Made by a program: the position numbers and the translations under genes. This document shows positions 1 to 11,173 of a stretch of DNA of 64,000 nt, one piece after another (the first letter of the stretch is position 1; each line of letters opens with the position of its first letter). The notes under the pieces were generated by a model. That model was given only the letters and a program-made list of their open reading frames with translations, was not told where the DNA came from and did not search any database. The DNA is from Luidia sarsii (lineage: Eukaryota; Echinodermata; Asteroidea; Paxillosida; Luidiidae), in NCBI GenBank assembly GCA_949987565.1, contig OX465103.1:12109145-12173144 (forward strand), in the 5' to 3' direction.

Positions 1-81
1 AAAAATTTGACTGGTCAATGACTCGTACCCCAAACCTCTGGCCCAACGTTCCGGACCTAAGCTATCCAGTAATCTCAAAAG

Positions 82-188
82 TTAGAGGGCCTGACGTTTC
101 GATCCTAGCAGGACCTTTCTCGAAGGCAAAGAGAAAGCCTTTGCCTTCGAGAAAGGTCCTGCTAGGATCGGAACGTCAGGCTTTCTAA
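82..188. repeat. hairpin repeat family A, copy
   Basis: Inverted arms carry GACGTTTCGATCCTAGCAGG and its complement around a short centre. It is followed to about 245 by the family tail (ATTTTGGTnATTTTAGTCAG type). One arm has a single change (cggaacgtc). Confidence 0.85.
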
Positions 189-490
189 CTTGTGAGTTTC
201 ATGTATTTCAGGTCATTTTAGTCAGTGAGCAGTTTGCAACAGTTTTTGTATGAGCTTCATATCCAGTAATCTGCTAACTTTCAAATTGATTGAACATTTC
301 TCAGTTAGCTTCATGACCTCACCGTCACAGACTTGAATAATGGGCATACTGATACATGCATTGTGTGTATGTGTAATTCCACAACCCAGGGGTCCAACTT
401 GTGACCTTTTGATGTCTCCACTTACATATGAAACCATTCAGCTTTCCTACATGTAATATCGTAACAACTTAATGAAACATTTTTCCCTTT

Positions 491-551
491 GGCTCTGCCT
501 TTGAGAAAGGTCCTGCTAGGATCGAAACGTCAGGCCCACTAAATTTTGAGA
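491..551. repeat. hairpin repeat family A, half copy
   Basis: Only the right arm (GAGAAAGGTCCTGCTAGGAT and CGAAACGTCAGGCCC) is present. Confidence 0.75.
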
Positions 552-1040
552 AACATTTTGTCGATTAAGTATAATATAATATGCTCTTCATGCATAACAA
601 ATTGTTCAATCTACAAAGTGGTTTATCATTGTGTTACTATAATATTACATGCAGGAAAGATGGATGTTTTTTTATATGCAAGTGGAAACACCAAAATGTC
701 ACAAGTTGAAACCCTGATTTATGGAATTACCCACATACGTGTACCAAACAAGGCCATGTCTGAAACTCATTTAGAGCTCACAATTCAAGTCTAGTCAAAT
801 TTTTCATTCACTAAACCTGTTGTTCGGTCCTCATGAAATCTCTTCTTGTTTTGATAATGGTTCAGCTAGGATCAACAGGAAGATGTACAGTATTATGATG
901 ATCATCTGTTCTTGGGCCCCCAAGAGTTCTGGACAGTGTCTCCACAGACCCACCCATCACTCACCATATCAACTGTAGAAGGCACTAATCAAATACCTCT
1001 TGACCGGAGTGTAAAACCTTTTACCATTTATTTGATATAG

Positions 1041-1265
1041 GAAGGTTTGCGATGACACCATACATGTATAAAGTCTGTTAAGGAAGAGGTGTGGTTCTGA
1101 AAAGAACCCGAGTGATAACTTGACGTTTCGACCAGTATGCTCTGGCCGTCATCAGGATGCAGGACCTTTCTCTTGATGACGGCCAGAATATACGTCGAGT
1201 TACCACTCAGGTTCTTTCCAGAACCACACAAGAGACCTTACACATGGTGACACCGCAAACCTTCC
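1041..1265. repeat. miniature inverted-repeat element, family B
   Basis: The ends are inverted (GGAAGGTTTGCGATGACACC and its near complement GGTGACACCGCAAACCTTCC). An internal stem contains GGTTCTGAAAAGAACCC. Diverged or partial copies are at 5372-5775, 22600-22705, 42640-42725 and 62913-63050. Confidence 0.7.
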
Positions 1266-1364
1266 TTTATTGATTCACCCACCATGCAAAGCCTTAAGTC
1301 TTATTTACCATTCGATTGGTAAAAGGAGACACTTATTTTCCTATTTACTGGGATTTTTGCTCAC

Positions 1365-3496
1365 CTGGCCTTCGATGAACGCAGCTTTGTTGGCGAGAGT
1401 TGTCAGGACTCGGCACAGCTGACCGTCCTCCTCTTCTGTCTCCAGCAAGCTGATCAGACTGACCACTAAGTCGTCCGCCGCCGACTGCAGGCTGACTTTG
1501 CGGTGCTCAGGCTCATCTGCAACGACCAGTCATCCGACACTGTCATGCGCGCAACACTTGGACTGGTTAGAGATTCGGTCTCGCCAAATTCATCTTCCCC
1601 ATTTGCCATCGGAGTCGTGACGTCAGGCCATTCAGGTACAACCATGGCATGTGGTTCACCCTTTACTTACTATTTGCGGTAACCGTAATCCTCATCCTAT
1701 CGAGGGTTGGAGATCCAAGGTCTTAGGATAAGGGTTACTGTTACTGCAACTAACCCTTTGCCAGCACTTTGCTACCAACCGTGTAGAAAAGTCATTGGAT
1801 CTAGGTTTTGGGAAACTTCAGTGATGACAATGGCGACTCTCACTGGAATTGTACTTGATGCAGCAAAGCAGCCAACCACTATTTGTTAAGCATGTTAAGT
1901 ACTGTCTTTGTTTTATTTTGATGAATTTATGGTGAAAACGAGGAACACAAAATACTATAACACATAAACTATGCAAACATATGAACGATTGTGCTCCCAC
2001 AGAAGTATCATGAACCAGTGCTAGGGAAAAGTGTGACCTTGGCAGAAGGTGACGCTGTTTGACAGCAATTGAGGGGGGGGGAGTTATGCTCTATAAAAAT
2101 GTATACACATCAAATGAAATATACAAAGTGGTACACTAATCAGTTTTTATTATTACAATTGCATAACATATACCCTAACTTCAAGACAGAAATCACAATC
2201 AACAACTAGTTAGTATCACTGGTGGTGATAACCTCAGTAACTCCATACTACTAATTTATTTTGCCACAGCCACGCACACTTACTACTACTACTACTACTA
2301 GTACTAGTACTACTACTACTTACTAGTTATGTCATGACCACAATTAGTACTTTTTACACTACCCATTATTCCATTAACAACCCTCGGTCAAACGGGGTGT
2401 CCATAATTATTACCACCACATAAAGAAAAACAAAGGATCCAGAAGAAAAAAAATTCAGGCCTGCCCTGCAAGGACATCCACAGGCCCAGTGTCTGTTTAC
2501 GCTTCATGCAGTTAGACTGGCTAGGGTGATCTGTCCTTGCCTGGGGCGATAACAAACAGCTGGCTAGTATCAGGTACCTTGATTGTGTTGGCATGGCTGC
2601 AGTCTCATGGTCTGGATATGACCATATGCCCATGCTGTCTATAAATAGTACTGGAGTACTGGGTAGGAGGGTACTTGCTTGTGTTACTGGTATGGCAACT
2701 GTTCAGAGAGGTCTGTAAAAGGTATAGGAAGTAATTTACACCCCTCTGCCTATTAATACATAATTAATTATGTGTCAATAATCATAAGTGACATAACCAA
2801 TATGATTAGAAATGAAATTTCAAGGTCAAATAAGAGTAGACAAGACTGCCAGACCTTCACCAAACTGACTGGCGTATTACTATTACTATGTATTACTATG
2901 TATTACTATTCGCAGTGGCTGTTGTTACGGCAGTCGTCCATGTGATTCCTTGACTTGATTGTATTTCGTCAGCATTGCAGGCTGGTTGAACCAGTCTATT
3001 AGCTGATACTGTGATAGTCTGGTTCCAAGAGCTAAACATCCTGACAAATACTGTTAAGTCAGGGAACCACATGGACGACTGCTGTAAAAACAGCCACTGC
3101 GAATACTATTATTAGTATTACTTTTTAGTGTTGAGAAAAGTCACTGCTAATAGTAATAGTACTACTACTGTACTAGTACTAGTACTAGTACTAGTAGTAG
3201 TACTACTACATGTAGTACTGACTGTAGTACTAGTAGTAGTAGTACTACTACTATTAAGTATTATTACTAAGTTGAACAGTGAGTGAGTTGAGTTTGAAGT
3301 TCTGTTTTGACAGCTCACCTGAGGCTTCAAGATTTTGTACGTCCTTGTCCTTTTCATCTAGCGTCGAACCCGAAGGCTTTCTGCTGCCGAAGATATATCT
3401 CGATCTGTAGTAAAGATAAAAAGCCCCCGCAACCACAACAGTAAATGTTGTTGCTCCAATTATCACTCGAGGAAGAAAGCTCATGGGCGCCGCCAT
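1365..3496 (-). CDS. ARMC10-like mitochondrial armadillo protein, 5' part (two exons)
   Basis: Exon 1 is 3496-3319 and exon 2 is 1516-1365. The donors (gtgagc) and acceptor (ttgcag) are good, the junction is phase 1 and stays open, and 110 residues are visible. Residues 6-30 form one membrane segment (VIIGATTFTVVVAGAFYLYY) followed by basic residues (RSRYIFGSRK). This is the usual tail-out anchor of ARMC10/ARMCX proteins in the mitochondrial outer membrane. Exon 2 reads as an armadillo helix pair (LISLLETEEEDGQLCRVL, then LANKAAFIEGQ), matching the first ARM repeat of ARMC10. The start was chosen at 3496 rather than the in-frame ATG at 3541, because it lies in AAGATGGCGGC, a YY1-type start context. 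Later exons lie left of the window. The family assignment rests on recalled similarity; a related membrane-anchored ARM protein is possible. Confidence 0.68.
2281..2325. repeat. ACT/AGT trinucleotide microsatellite
   Basis: Runs of ACT switch to AGT through CTAGTA, so each array is partly self-complementary. Confidence 0.85.
2911..3101. mobile_element. fold-back element M1, copy 1
   Basis: A 191-bp element with long inverted ends beginning CGCAGTGGCTGTTGTTACGG. It is flanked by ATTACTATT and AATACTATT (8 of 9 bases). It lies in intron 1 of the ARMC10-like gene. Confidence 0.85.
3140..3263. repeat. ACT/AGT trinucleotide microsatellite
   Basis: A long interrupted array of ACT, AGT and TAGTAC in intron 1 of the ARMC10-like gene, about 60 bp past its exon 1 donor. 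Confidence 0.85.
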
Positions 3497-3611
3497 CTTA
3501 CCCCAAAAAATGTTACCGTTCAACTCAAATAGCGCCCTCAAGCGTCAAATCGGTCTTACCTGTCGTCATCCCACGAGTTTTACCCCGAGTGTCTTCGGTT
3601 TCTGATCGAAA
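3489..3611. promoter_or_regulatory. bidirectional promoter between ARMC10-like gene and MRPS25
   Basis: The two start codons are divergent and only 115 bp apart. On the minus strand the start codon is embedded in AAGATGGCGGC (3489-3499), the YY1 core often found at starts of housekeeping and mitochondrial-protein genes. No TATA box is visible. Co-regulation of the two genes is inferred from this layout. Confidence 0.6.
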
Positions 3612-6136
3612 ATGCCGATGAAAGGGCGTTTCCCGCTTCGGCGGACATTGAGATACCTGGAGAAAGGTCACGTCCATTTGAAGGACGCTGTGAAAATATT
3701 GACCATTAATTATAATACGGCAGGAGAGCCAAGCGAAGGAACCAGGTTTGTGCGATCTTCCATCCGAGTAACTTATGCTAAAAACAGGCGATCTTTTTAA
3801 TACTTGGTGTTGTTGGGCAAATGAAATCTTTATCGTTCCCTAACGTACAATCACCAGGCCTAGATGCCGAGATCTTGCGAATAAGCCGTCGAGAGCCCGG
3901 CACGATTTTTGGCATGGTGACACGACCGACCAGTTCTTGCCAACCTCATAAACCGTTGGGTACTATTTATTTAACTTCGCAGTGGCTGTTGTTACGGCAG
4001 TCGTCCGTGTGGTTCCCTGACTTGATTGTATTTCGTCAGCATTGCAGGCTGGTTGAACCAGTCTATTACTAGCTGATAGTCTGGTTCCAAGAGGTAAACA
4101 TCCTGACAAATACTGTGAAGTCAGGGAACCACACGGACGACTGCCGTAACAACAGCCACTGCGATTTAACTTTTACTACTACTAGTACTAGTACTACTAC
4201 TAGTAGTAGTACTAGTACCCCCAGAACTGTGGGGTTCTACGTCGTCCGCTGCTCTCCCGACCGGAACCCCCACAGATAACTATGCTTTTTTCCCATAGGC
4301 TTCTGTGTAACGTTCACAAGTGCTGTGGCATATGGATCAGCAGTGTTCAGCATAACTCATAAAATACTGCTTCATTTGGCCCAAGATTTCTAGCAAATGT
4401 GGTTTACATACCACGCACCTGTGTGCAACTGTCCCTGTGGCGAAAATGTGTCGATTTCCCCCCAAAAAGGGGTGAAAACCTCCCGGTTCGGTCGCAAGAT
4501 TCAAACGGCAGCGCTGCAACTGGCAGTCTGGTCCCCTGTACGTCTTCGCAGCTAGCCGCTATACCGTACTAGAAACTAAAATTACTATAAGTTTAACTAG
4601 TATAAGTATAACTATAATGTATCATTTGCTCTGTCTTTTTTTTTTCAGGGACTTTGTGTTTTATAACCTACCCCAGCTGCAGTACAAGAACCCCAGTGTG
4701 CAGCTGAAGACCTTCAAGAATATTACTCCCTCACCGTTCATCAGATGTTTCATGGGTGCGTTAAAAAAAACCACAGTGGCTATTGTTACGGCAGTTGTCT
4801 GTGTGGTTCCCTCACTTGAAAGTATCCGTCAGCATGGCAGGCTGGTTGAACCAGACTATTCGTTGATAGTCTGGTTCCAAGAGCTAAACATCCTGACAAA
4901 TATAGTTAAGTACGTCAGGGAACCACATGGACGACTGCCGTATACACAGCCACTGCGTAAACAAAAAAGTACAGTGTGCACTGCACGCAATGTGTTCCCA
5001 TCCACTTTGTGTGATTCCCAAATTGCTGTAGCCAGATTTACAACCTACCCTACAAGAACAACCTACCCATCCACCCACTCGCCCACCCCCACTTCATTCA
5101 TTTCCTCTGTTTTTGTGGTATTTACCTGTAAGCAGCTGACGGGGATGACGTTCTGATTGACACTGACAACAAGAGCAGCCTGGAGATCTTGGACCATCTA
5201 AATAAAGTGCTGGGCAAATCTGAGTAAGTCGGTCATATGTCATGCGGGGGAGTGATTTGTTGCCAACTTTGGAAAGCTGTTTGCCGCATGGTGGGCAGAA
5301 AATGTCTCTCTATTTGAAAACAAACATTTAGAAAAAATTGGACATTGATTGAAAAATCAGTTTCGGGTATTGTGTACTCTGCCCATCGTCCGGAAACTCC
5401 ACTACCCGAAACGTTGAGTTACCGGCTCTTTTCAGAGCCATACTCCTTCTCTTAACCCTAACGTTCTTCAACCTCACAAAATCCAACACCAGGTTTTGTT
5501 GGAATTTGTTGGATTAGGTACCCCAAGGATAGCATAGGCGTACTGCTGCTGAATTCTGTTAGAGTTTGTTGGATTAGGTACCAATGGTCAGTACACTGCC
5601 ACACACTTCACACATGTACAGACTGTTGGATTCTGTGAGGATAGGTACCAACGGGTTCCTAATTTCTGCCCAAATGTTGGATTTTGCTTGGTTAGGTATG
5701 CTTCCTAGAGAAATAGCCTAGGGGGTTAGGGTTTTAAGAGATGATACACGTGGTGTCACCACAAACCTCCTACTTTGTATTTCCACCATGCAAATCTTCA
5801 AATCTTAGAAAGGAAAGGGTTGTTCATCGCAGTGGTACAGACAAGGAGAAATGTGATAAATCTTTTGTACCAAATCTCATGACCTCCAATGTAATATTTG
5901 GTTTTGGTTTTCCTCGACTCGGCAGAGAGGTGCTGGAGCGAGAGCGGAGAACGCAGGAGCGGCGATCCAACCCGGCCCTCTTCGGGGCCAGCCACCCCAG
6001 GAAGTGCATGTGCGAGGTGCCCGGCCAGGTACCCTGCCCCGGCCTGGTGCCCCTCCCCAAGGAGCTGCGCGGCAAGTACCGCGACCTGAAGGCCGACAGC
6101 CTGAAGCCGCCGCGGGGAGTCCGGCCCGACTCGTAG
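3612..6136 (+). CDS. MRPS25: mitochondrial small-subunit ribosomal protein mS25
   Basis: Four exons: 3612-3745, 4649-4755, 5136-5223 and 5926-6136. All have GT-AG borders and matching phases (2, 1, 2), giving 179 residues; the human protein has about 173. The N-terminus [19 protein letters not shown] is typical of mS25, followed by [22 protein letters not shown] and TPSPFIRCF of the L51/S25/CI-B8 domain (roughly residues 10-108). The C-terminal part has [20 protein letters not shown]. Its cysteines at 137, 139 and 147 are conserved in the family and have been linked to an Fe-S site with bS16m. The protein is a structural subunit of the mitochondrial 28S particle. It is head-to-head with an ARMC10-like gene. 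Introns 1 and 2 each carry a copy of the same fold-back element. Confidence 0.97.
3978..4163. mobile_element. fold-back element M1, copy 2, with perfect 9-bp target duplication
   Basis: A 186-bp element with the same ends as copy 1. It is flanked on both sides by ATTTAACTT (3969-3977 and 4164-4172). A 9-bp duplication and long inverted ends are typical of Mutator-like elements. It lies in MRPS25 intron 1. An ACT/AGT microsatellite follows at 4173-4218. Confidence 0.9.
4173..4218. repeat. ACT/AGT trinucleotide microsatellite
   Basis: Immediately follows the right target duplication of element M1 copy 2. Confidence 0.8.
4772..4957. mobile_element. fold-back element M1, copy 3
   Basis: Same ends with one change (CACAGTGGC). 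It inserted only 16 bp after the MRPS25 exon 2 donor, in an A-rich site with a poorly preserved duplication. Confidence 0.82.
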
Positions 6137-6239
6137 CCGGGACTTACAACCACAGTGCTTGCCGTCCACGAAGTCTGCTCTACTGACCCAGAGCAAGATC
6201 GGTGTCAGACTTTAACTCTTTTTTTTCTTCTTTAGTGGT

Positions 6240-7210
6240 GTGCACCGACGCCAAAGTCAGGGTCCCCGCAGTCCCCTAAAAATCCCTTGGGTGGATTCCG
6301 TCAGGCCTCACGATGCACCGTAGCCTTAGCCGACGATGGATAACCCATCACAAGTTGCGATTGGTCACACGGGTCTATGCATCACTCGTCATCTCGCGAA
6401 TTGTTCTCAAGTTATGATTAGGTTGATGAAATAGACCAGAATGCCGTCAGATTGAGCATTCTTTGAATTTTCTATTTCCAATTGCGGTCTGAATAGTCTT
6501 GACAGTATTCGGAATACTCCCATCGGGAATGGGCAAGATGCCTTCCAGGCAGGTTCGAAGCACATTTGTTGGAATTTGAACGACATTTTGAAAATGCTTC
6601 AGGCTGGCTTATGGCTCTGCTTGATTCTGGATGTGCTTGATTCCATTAGAGTCTGCGTAAGTGTGACAGGGGTCCTTACTGACCAAGAGAAAGATCAGGG
6701 TCTGACCTTTGGTTAATTTTTGGTTAATTTTGAAAAATGGCAGGGTGAGGGCGGCAGTCAGAATCATTCAATTAACTGCCGTATATCTCTAGGGATCACA
6801 CCTCCCGCTTTCATTCGGATGCAAAGAACCAATGGCTACAGCAACTCGAGCTGCAATAGCCAGGTTTTAAATAACTCTTTCACTTCTTTGCACGACTGGA
6901 AGTCAGTAACATATCTCAAGTCAGTTGTTACGTTCAGTTATTATTTGCAACTTTGTGAAAACGACAACAATGTAACGTAATGAGTTTGGACACTGAACAG
7001 GATTTTATTGGAGTGGGTTTGCCAAGTTCAATGTTTGATAACAAGACTGTATGATCTGGGATTGAATGGTAGTTTGCTTGAACCAGGTGATGACAGTTAA
7101 CACTGACTGCCATGGCTTTTCTGGCCTGGCTGTGTGAGAAAGGATCATTGAACTTCTGTGATGCAATTGATACAATTTGTTTTATGGATTGAAACCACAT
7201 TGTATAAGAA
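6240..7210. other. MRPS25 3' UTR with repeat remnants
   Basis: Around 6290-6400 lies a remnant of the GATGCATCGTAA palindromic family. At 6740-6860 lies the tail of the tRNA-derived SINE (CTGCCGTATATCTC, then CCCGCTTTCATTCGGATGC). No coding exon is seen. Confidence 0.45.
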
Positions 7211-7216
7211 AATAAA
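7211..7216 (+). terminator. candidate polyadenylation signal of MRPS25
   Basis: The first AATAAA I see downstream of the MRPS25 stop at 6136. It implies a 3' UTR of about 1.1 kb that would contain the tail of a SINE-like repeat around 6740-6860. Confidence 0.45.
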
Positions 7217-7426
7217 TGTATGATGAATGTTATATTGCTGCCATCTCTGTTTCCTGTCTTGTTCTTCCCATTTCTGTTCCCTTCCCAAACTTCCCATGCC
7301 CAACTCTGCTGCAAATTGTTTCATTGCGAAAAGTATTTCTTGTGATCAACGACACCATTGACTACTTTATATTATTAAAGTTAAATACAAAAATACTGAT
7401 TAATGGCAATGATTGACACACCCCAC

Positions 7427-8144
7427 ACACTGGTTTGGGTGTAGACACTGGTTTGACTGTAGACACTGGTTTGGGTGTAGACACTGGTTCGGGTGTAGAC
7501 ACTGATTCAGGTGTAGACACTAGTTTGGGTGTGGACACTGGTTCGGGTGTAGACACTGGTTCGGGTGTAGACACTGGTTCGGGTGTAGACACTGGTTTGG
7601 GTGTAGACACTGATTCAGGTGTAGACACTAGTTTGGGTGTGGACACTGGTTCGGGTGTAGACACTGGTTCGGGTGTAGACACTGATTCAGGTGTAGACAC
7701 TAGTTTGGGTGTGGACACTGGTTCGGGTGTAGACACTGGTTTGGGTGTAGACACTGGTTTGACTGTAGACACTGGTTTGGGTGTAGACACTGGTTCGGGT
7801 GTAGACACTGGTTTGGGTGTAGACACTGATTCAGGTGTAGACACTAGTTTGGGTGTGGACACTGGTTCGGGTGTAGACACTGGTTTGGGTGTAGACACTG
7901 GTTTGACTGTAGACACTGGTTTGGGTGTAGACACTGGTTCGGGTGTAGACACTGGTTCGGGTGTAGACACTGGTTTGGGTGTAGACACTGGTTCGGGTGT
8001 GGACACTGGTTTGGGTGTAGACACTGGTTAGGGTGTAGACACTGGTTTGGGTGTAGACACTGGTTCGGGTGTAGACACTGGTTCGGCTGTAGACACTGGT
8101 TCAGGTGTAGACACTGGTTCGGGTGTAGACACTGGTTCGGGTGT
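7427..8144. repeat. 18-bp coding-compatible minisatellite (about 40 units)
   Basis: Tandem 18-bp units of the type GTAGACACTGGTTCGGGT with a few recurrent variants (GGTTTGGGT, GATTCAGGT, AGTTTGGGT, GGTTTGACT). The unit is six codons, so both strands stay open. The plus strand gives VDTGSG/VDTGLG. The minus strand gives STPEPV/STPKPV repeats, in frame with a short upstream minus-strand reading frame (8145-8243) and broken by a single TAA near 8028. No gene structure could be tied to it. Confidence 0.9.
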
Positions 8145-8860
8145 CTGCGGGTGAAGCCCGGACTGCGGAGTCACCTCCTGCAGAAACCTCTTCACATCCC
8201 ACCGGGCGTGCCCGCAGCCTTCTGCCAGGGATAAATCCTGCATGCACGATCACTTTAAACATGCTGAAGTGCTTTTGCTTGGCGGTCATCTTTCTGGCCT
8301 GACTTTTGACACCCCTTGAGGTGCCCGGTTTTAGAGACAGAGACCAGAGGTGGACCATAGAGGCAGTGAGGCAGACCGCCTCCCAGTTTAAATATGCAGG
8401 GGATGCCCTGCGCAGACTCCTCCGTGATGGCACTGAGAACACTGTCAGGCATCCCTGCTGCCAGCGCAGGATGGACTGCCCCGTCGGTGACACGGTCGAC
8501 ACGGCCCTGCTGGATTAATGCCATGGGAGACTCCCAAGACATCGCCGGCGGAGGGTCGTTTTTCATCAGTCGACCTCTTTGGCAGGAGCACTACTTTGCC
8601 TACCCCGTACTGAGGGGGTGGCTCAGAGTGTAGGCTTGATACACTTTTCATTGCGGCGTTCGCCGTCGGCGAAGTGTTGTCGCAGACTCTTCACTGGCTG
8701 GACGGGTCACGGCTCCTGCTTGTCTTCCCGATCCGCACATTCAGAGAACGGTTGCTTGACAGGTAAGAAAAACTGTCGGTCACTGGTGAGGAAGTAATCA
8801 CCAATGAGGGAATTAACCACGATGCCACTTCATAATATAAAGTTGTTCATTGAGAAATTA
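8145..8860. other. GC-rich unique stretch with several open frames, unassigned
   Basis: Several frames are open on both strands. On the minus strand they read into the minisatellite. On the plus strand a frame at about 8630-8760 reads as ordinary globular protein (IAAFAVGEVLSQTLHWL, then LLLVFPIRTF) and ends at a good donor (gacag/gtaaga at 8761). I recognise no family and cannot decide which strand, if any, is coding. It may be remnants of an exon or of a transposon. Confidence 0.3.
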
Positions 8861-8937
8861 GGAGGGCCGGATGTCTCGATCCTAGCAGGACCTTTCTCAA
8901 ATGTCCAAAGGATCGAAATGTCAGGCCCTCCTAATTT
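8861..8937. repeat. hairpin repeat family A, copy
   Basis: Shortened centre; the arms have several changes (CCGGATGTCTCG, GAAATGTCAGG). The family tail follows to about 8990. Confidence 0.8.
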
Positions 8938-9308
8938 TTGATAATCGCTTTTTGGTAATTTTAGTCAGTAAGCAGTTTGCAACATTTTTGAGTATTACTG
9001 TTGTTAATTTAGTTTGAATATCATTATTATTATCAATTTATTTTTACTTGGTTAAAACACAACAATGATTGACAGAAGACACTGAAATGACCAGTTTACA
9101 TTAAAAAGATAAAAATAAAGAAGGTTAATACAGCACACAAAAAGTACAGGCTACATCAGATCAGCTGGAAAAGTCAATGCAGACACTGAAAGAATTCAAT
9201 TGTGAATAGTCTCTTGGATATTCCCTAGGAAACTTGCTAAGAAAATAAAACACCAAAGAACATACTGTACAATTATGATTCTTAAGTGGGGTAGAACATA
9301 ACACTTAC

Positions 9309-9360
9309 ATGTTCAGGTACTGGGACTCTTCCTCAGCAGCTTCTGGATCCTCAGTTTCTC
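9309..9360 (-). CDS. candidate small internal exon, unidentified
   Basis: A 52-nt segment is bounded by a good acceptor (ggtttcag) and a consensus donor (gtaagtgt). One frame is open and reads ETEDPEAAEEESQYLN, very acidic. It requires entry in phase 1, so it does not join directly to the exon at 11967-11636, which ends in phase 2. Another exon would be needed between them, or this belongs to a different gene. Confidence 0.3.
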
Positions 9361-9406
9361 CTGAAACCCTGTTCGGTTAAAAATATAAGCATTTTAAGTT
9401 GCACTT

Positions 9407-9521
9407 CTTAAAATTTAGTGGGCCTGACGTTTCGATCCTAGCAGGACCTTTCTCAAAGGCACACTCTGCCTTTGAGAAAGGTCCTGCTAGGATCGAAACG
9501 TCAGGCCCACTAAATTTTAAG
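9407..9521. repeat. hairpin repeat family A, perfect copy
   Basis: Two 55-bp arms (9407-9461 and 9467-9521) are exact reverse complements with a 5-bp spacer (cactc). The arms include GGCCTGACGTTTCGATCCTA and GCAGGACCTTTCTC. The tail TTTAGTCAGTAAGCAGTTTG follows. Confidence 0.95.
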
Positions 9522-9687
9522 ATTTACATTTTGGTATTTTTAGTCAGTAAGCAGTTTGCAACATTTTTGTATATCATTTTAAGTTGCATTATGCGCGGTA
9601 CACATCACTCTAAGAATTGCCCCATTCAAGACAGTACTCAAGATCATCGACAAGAATATATGATATATATAATTTATATAATTCTAA

Positions 9688-9776
9688 AAAATGATAGGGC
9701 TTGACGTTTCGATCCTAGCAGGACCTTTCTCTTGCAAAAAGGTCCTGCTAGGATCGAAACGTCAGGCCCAAGGTAT
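9688..9776. repeat. hairpin repeat family A, copy
   Basis: Near-perfect arms around a shorter centre (ctcttgcaaaa). The outer ends differ from the 9407 copy. Confidence 0.85.
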
Positions 9777-9877
9777 CATTTTTGAGATTTATGTATTGCA
9801 GGTCATTTTGGTCAGTGAGCAGTTTGTAACAGTTTTTGTATTGGCTTTATATAATTAATAGAATCTGCCACACGACC

Positions 9878-9965
9878 TGGAGCAGCTTGGTCTTCAAGTG
9901 GTTAAGACGTCAGACTGTGGTCTAGAAAGCAAGGGGTTGCAGGTTCAAATACCGCCGGAGTTGCC
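9878..9965 (+). repeat. tRNA-derived SINE head, type 1
   Basis: Contains an A-box-like GGTCTTCAAGTGGTTAAGAC and a B-box-like GCAGGTTCAAATACC. It is not a folded tRNA gene: the acceptor arm does not pair. A sister copy is at 44066-44165. Confidence 0.65.
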
Positions 9966-10107
9966 AGTTGTTTTTTTCAGCAGGCAATAAGGCAAAGCGG
10001 TGCTTATTATAGCATGTGGACTGTGGACTGCTCTCCTATGGGGCGGTGGGGGGGGGTCGTACAGGAAATAATAATAGCATGCAGATGGTATAGACATGAC
10101 ATGTTCC

Positions 10108-10110
<3 letters not shown>

Positions 10111-10145
<35 letters not shown>

Positions 10146-10560
10146 AATTTTTTGATCGTTAGTATTTCTATGTGTTTTAATTGTGTTGGTAGTACATGGT
10201 AGTCTGACCTATAGTATTTGTGTCATTTTTGCACCTTTTGTTTTATCTGATATAAACGGTCTTTATACATATGGGTTTTTACATGTATTTTTAATGTTAT
10301 TGTTAATGTTATATACTTTATATAGCTTAATTGTTTTAATTGATATATATACATAGGTGTTTTTATAGGTATTTTTAATGTTATTGTTAATGTTATATAT
10401 TTATAAATAGCTTAATTGTTTTATTTGATATATATACATAGGTGCTTTTGCAGGTATTTTTAATGTCAATGTTAATATTATTATGGTTTTATCTTATCTG
10501 TACAGACTGTTGAGACATGCTGTGTAATGGTCTATAAACAATAAATTATTATTATTATTC
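10111..10560. repeat. poly(T), 84-bp tandem repeat and ATT tail
   Basis: Poly(T) at 10111-10141 is followed by about 2.5 copies of an 84-85-bp AT-rich unit (TATTTTTAATGTTATTGTTA starts near 10286, 10370 and 10455). It ends AATAAATTATTATTATTATT at about 10540-10559, which looks like the 3' end of a retroelement or transcript. Confidence 0.7.
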
Positions 10561-11173
10561 CAGTCAAAGTTTTCTGTGCCATTTTCCAAATTGCTTTGAA
10601 TAAGTTCTGTCAGTTTTTCCTTTATTTGTTGTACTATAAAAATATAACTTTTGCATGGAGGGGGTTAACACTGCCAGATATGGAAGAATATTATGATTTA
10701 TGAAATACTCAGGTACAGCATTTTAATACTACAGTACTTACTATATTATTCTCATTTGGTGACGCGTATGTATGGTGCATGCTGGTATGCAGTCAAATGC
10801 GCATGTTTTGTACCCAGCCACAAATTGACCGTCGTCTGATTGACAAAATATACATGTCACAAAAATCATGATTTGGGGGAAAACTGTAAGTGTAAGTCCA
10901 ATATTTTTGGGCAAGTGGTTGCATCGAACGATGGCTAGTAAAAGTATTGGCAGTCAGTAGCCTTATTTGTTTGTAACTTATTTATATAACTTTAAGAATA
11001 TGTGGTCTGTCTAGTGTTGTGGTTTGAGGTTTGCTTTTGCCCTATTATTATTAAGTACTATAATTATTATGGTGTCGGTCTACATAGTAAAGTCAGAAAA
11101 GCAAGGGGAACAAATAAATATTTTAATAATAATATAAACTATAAAATAAAGTATTCAATACATGTATGTAATT

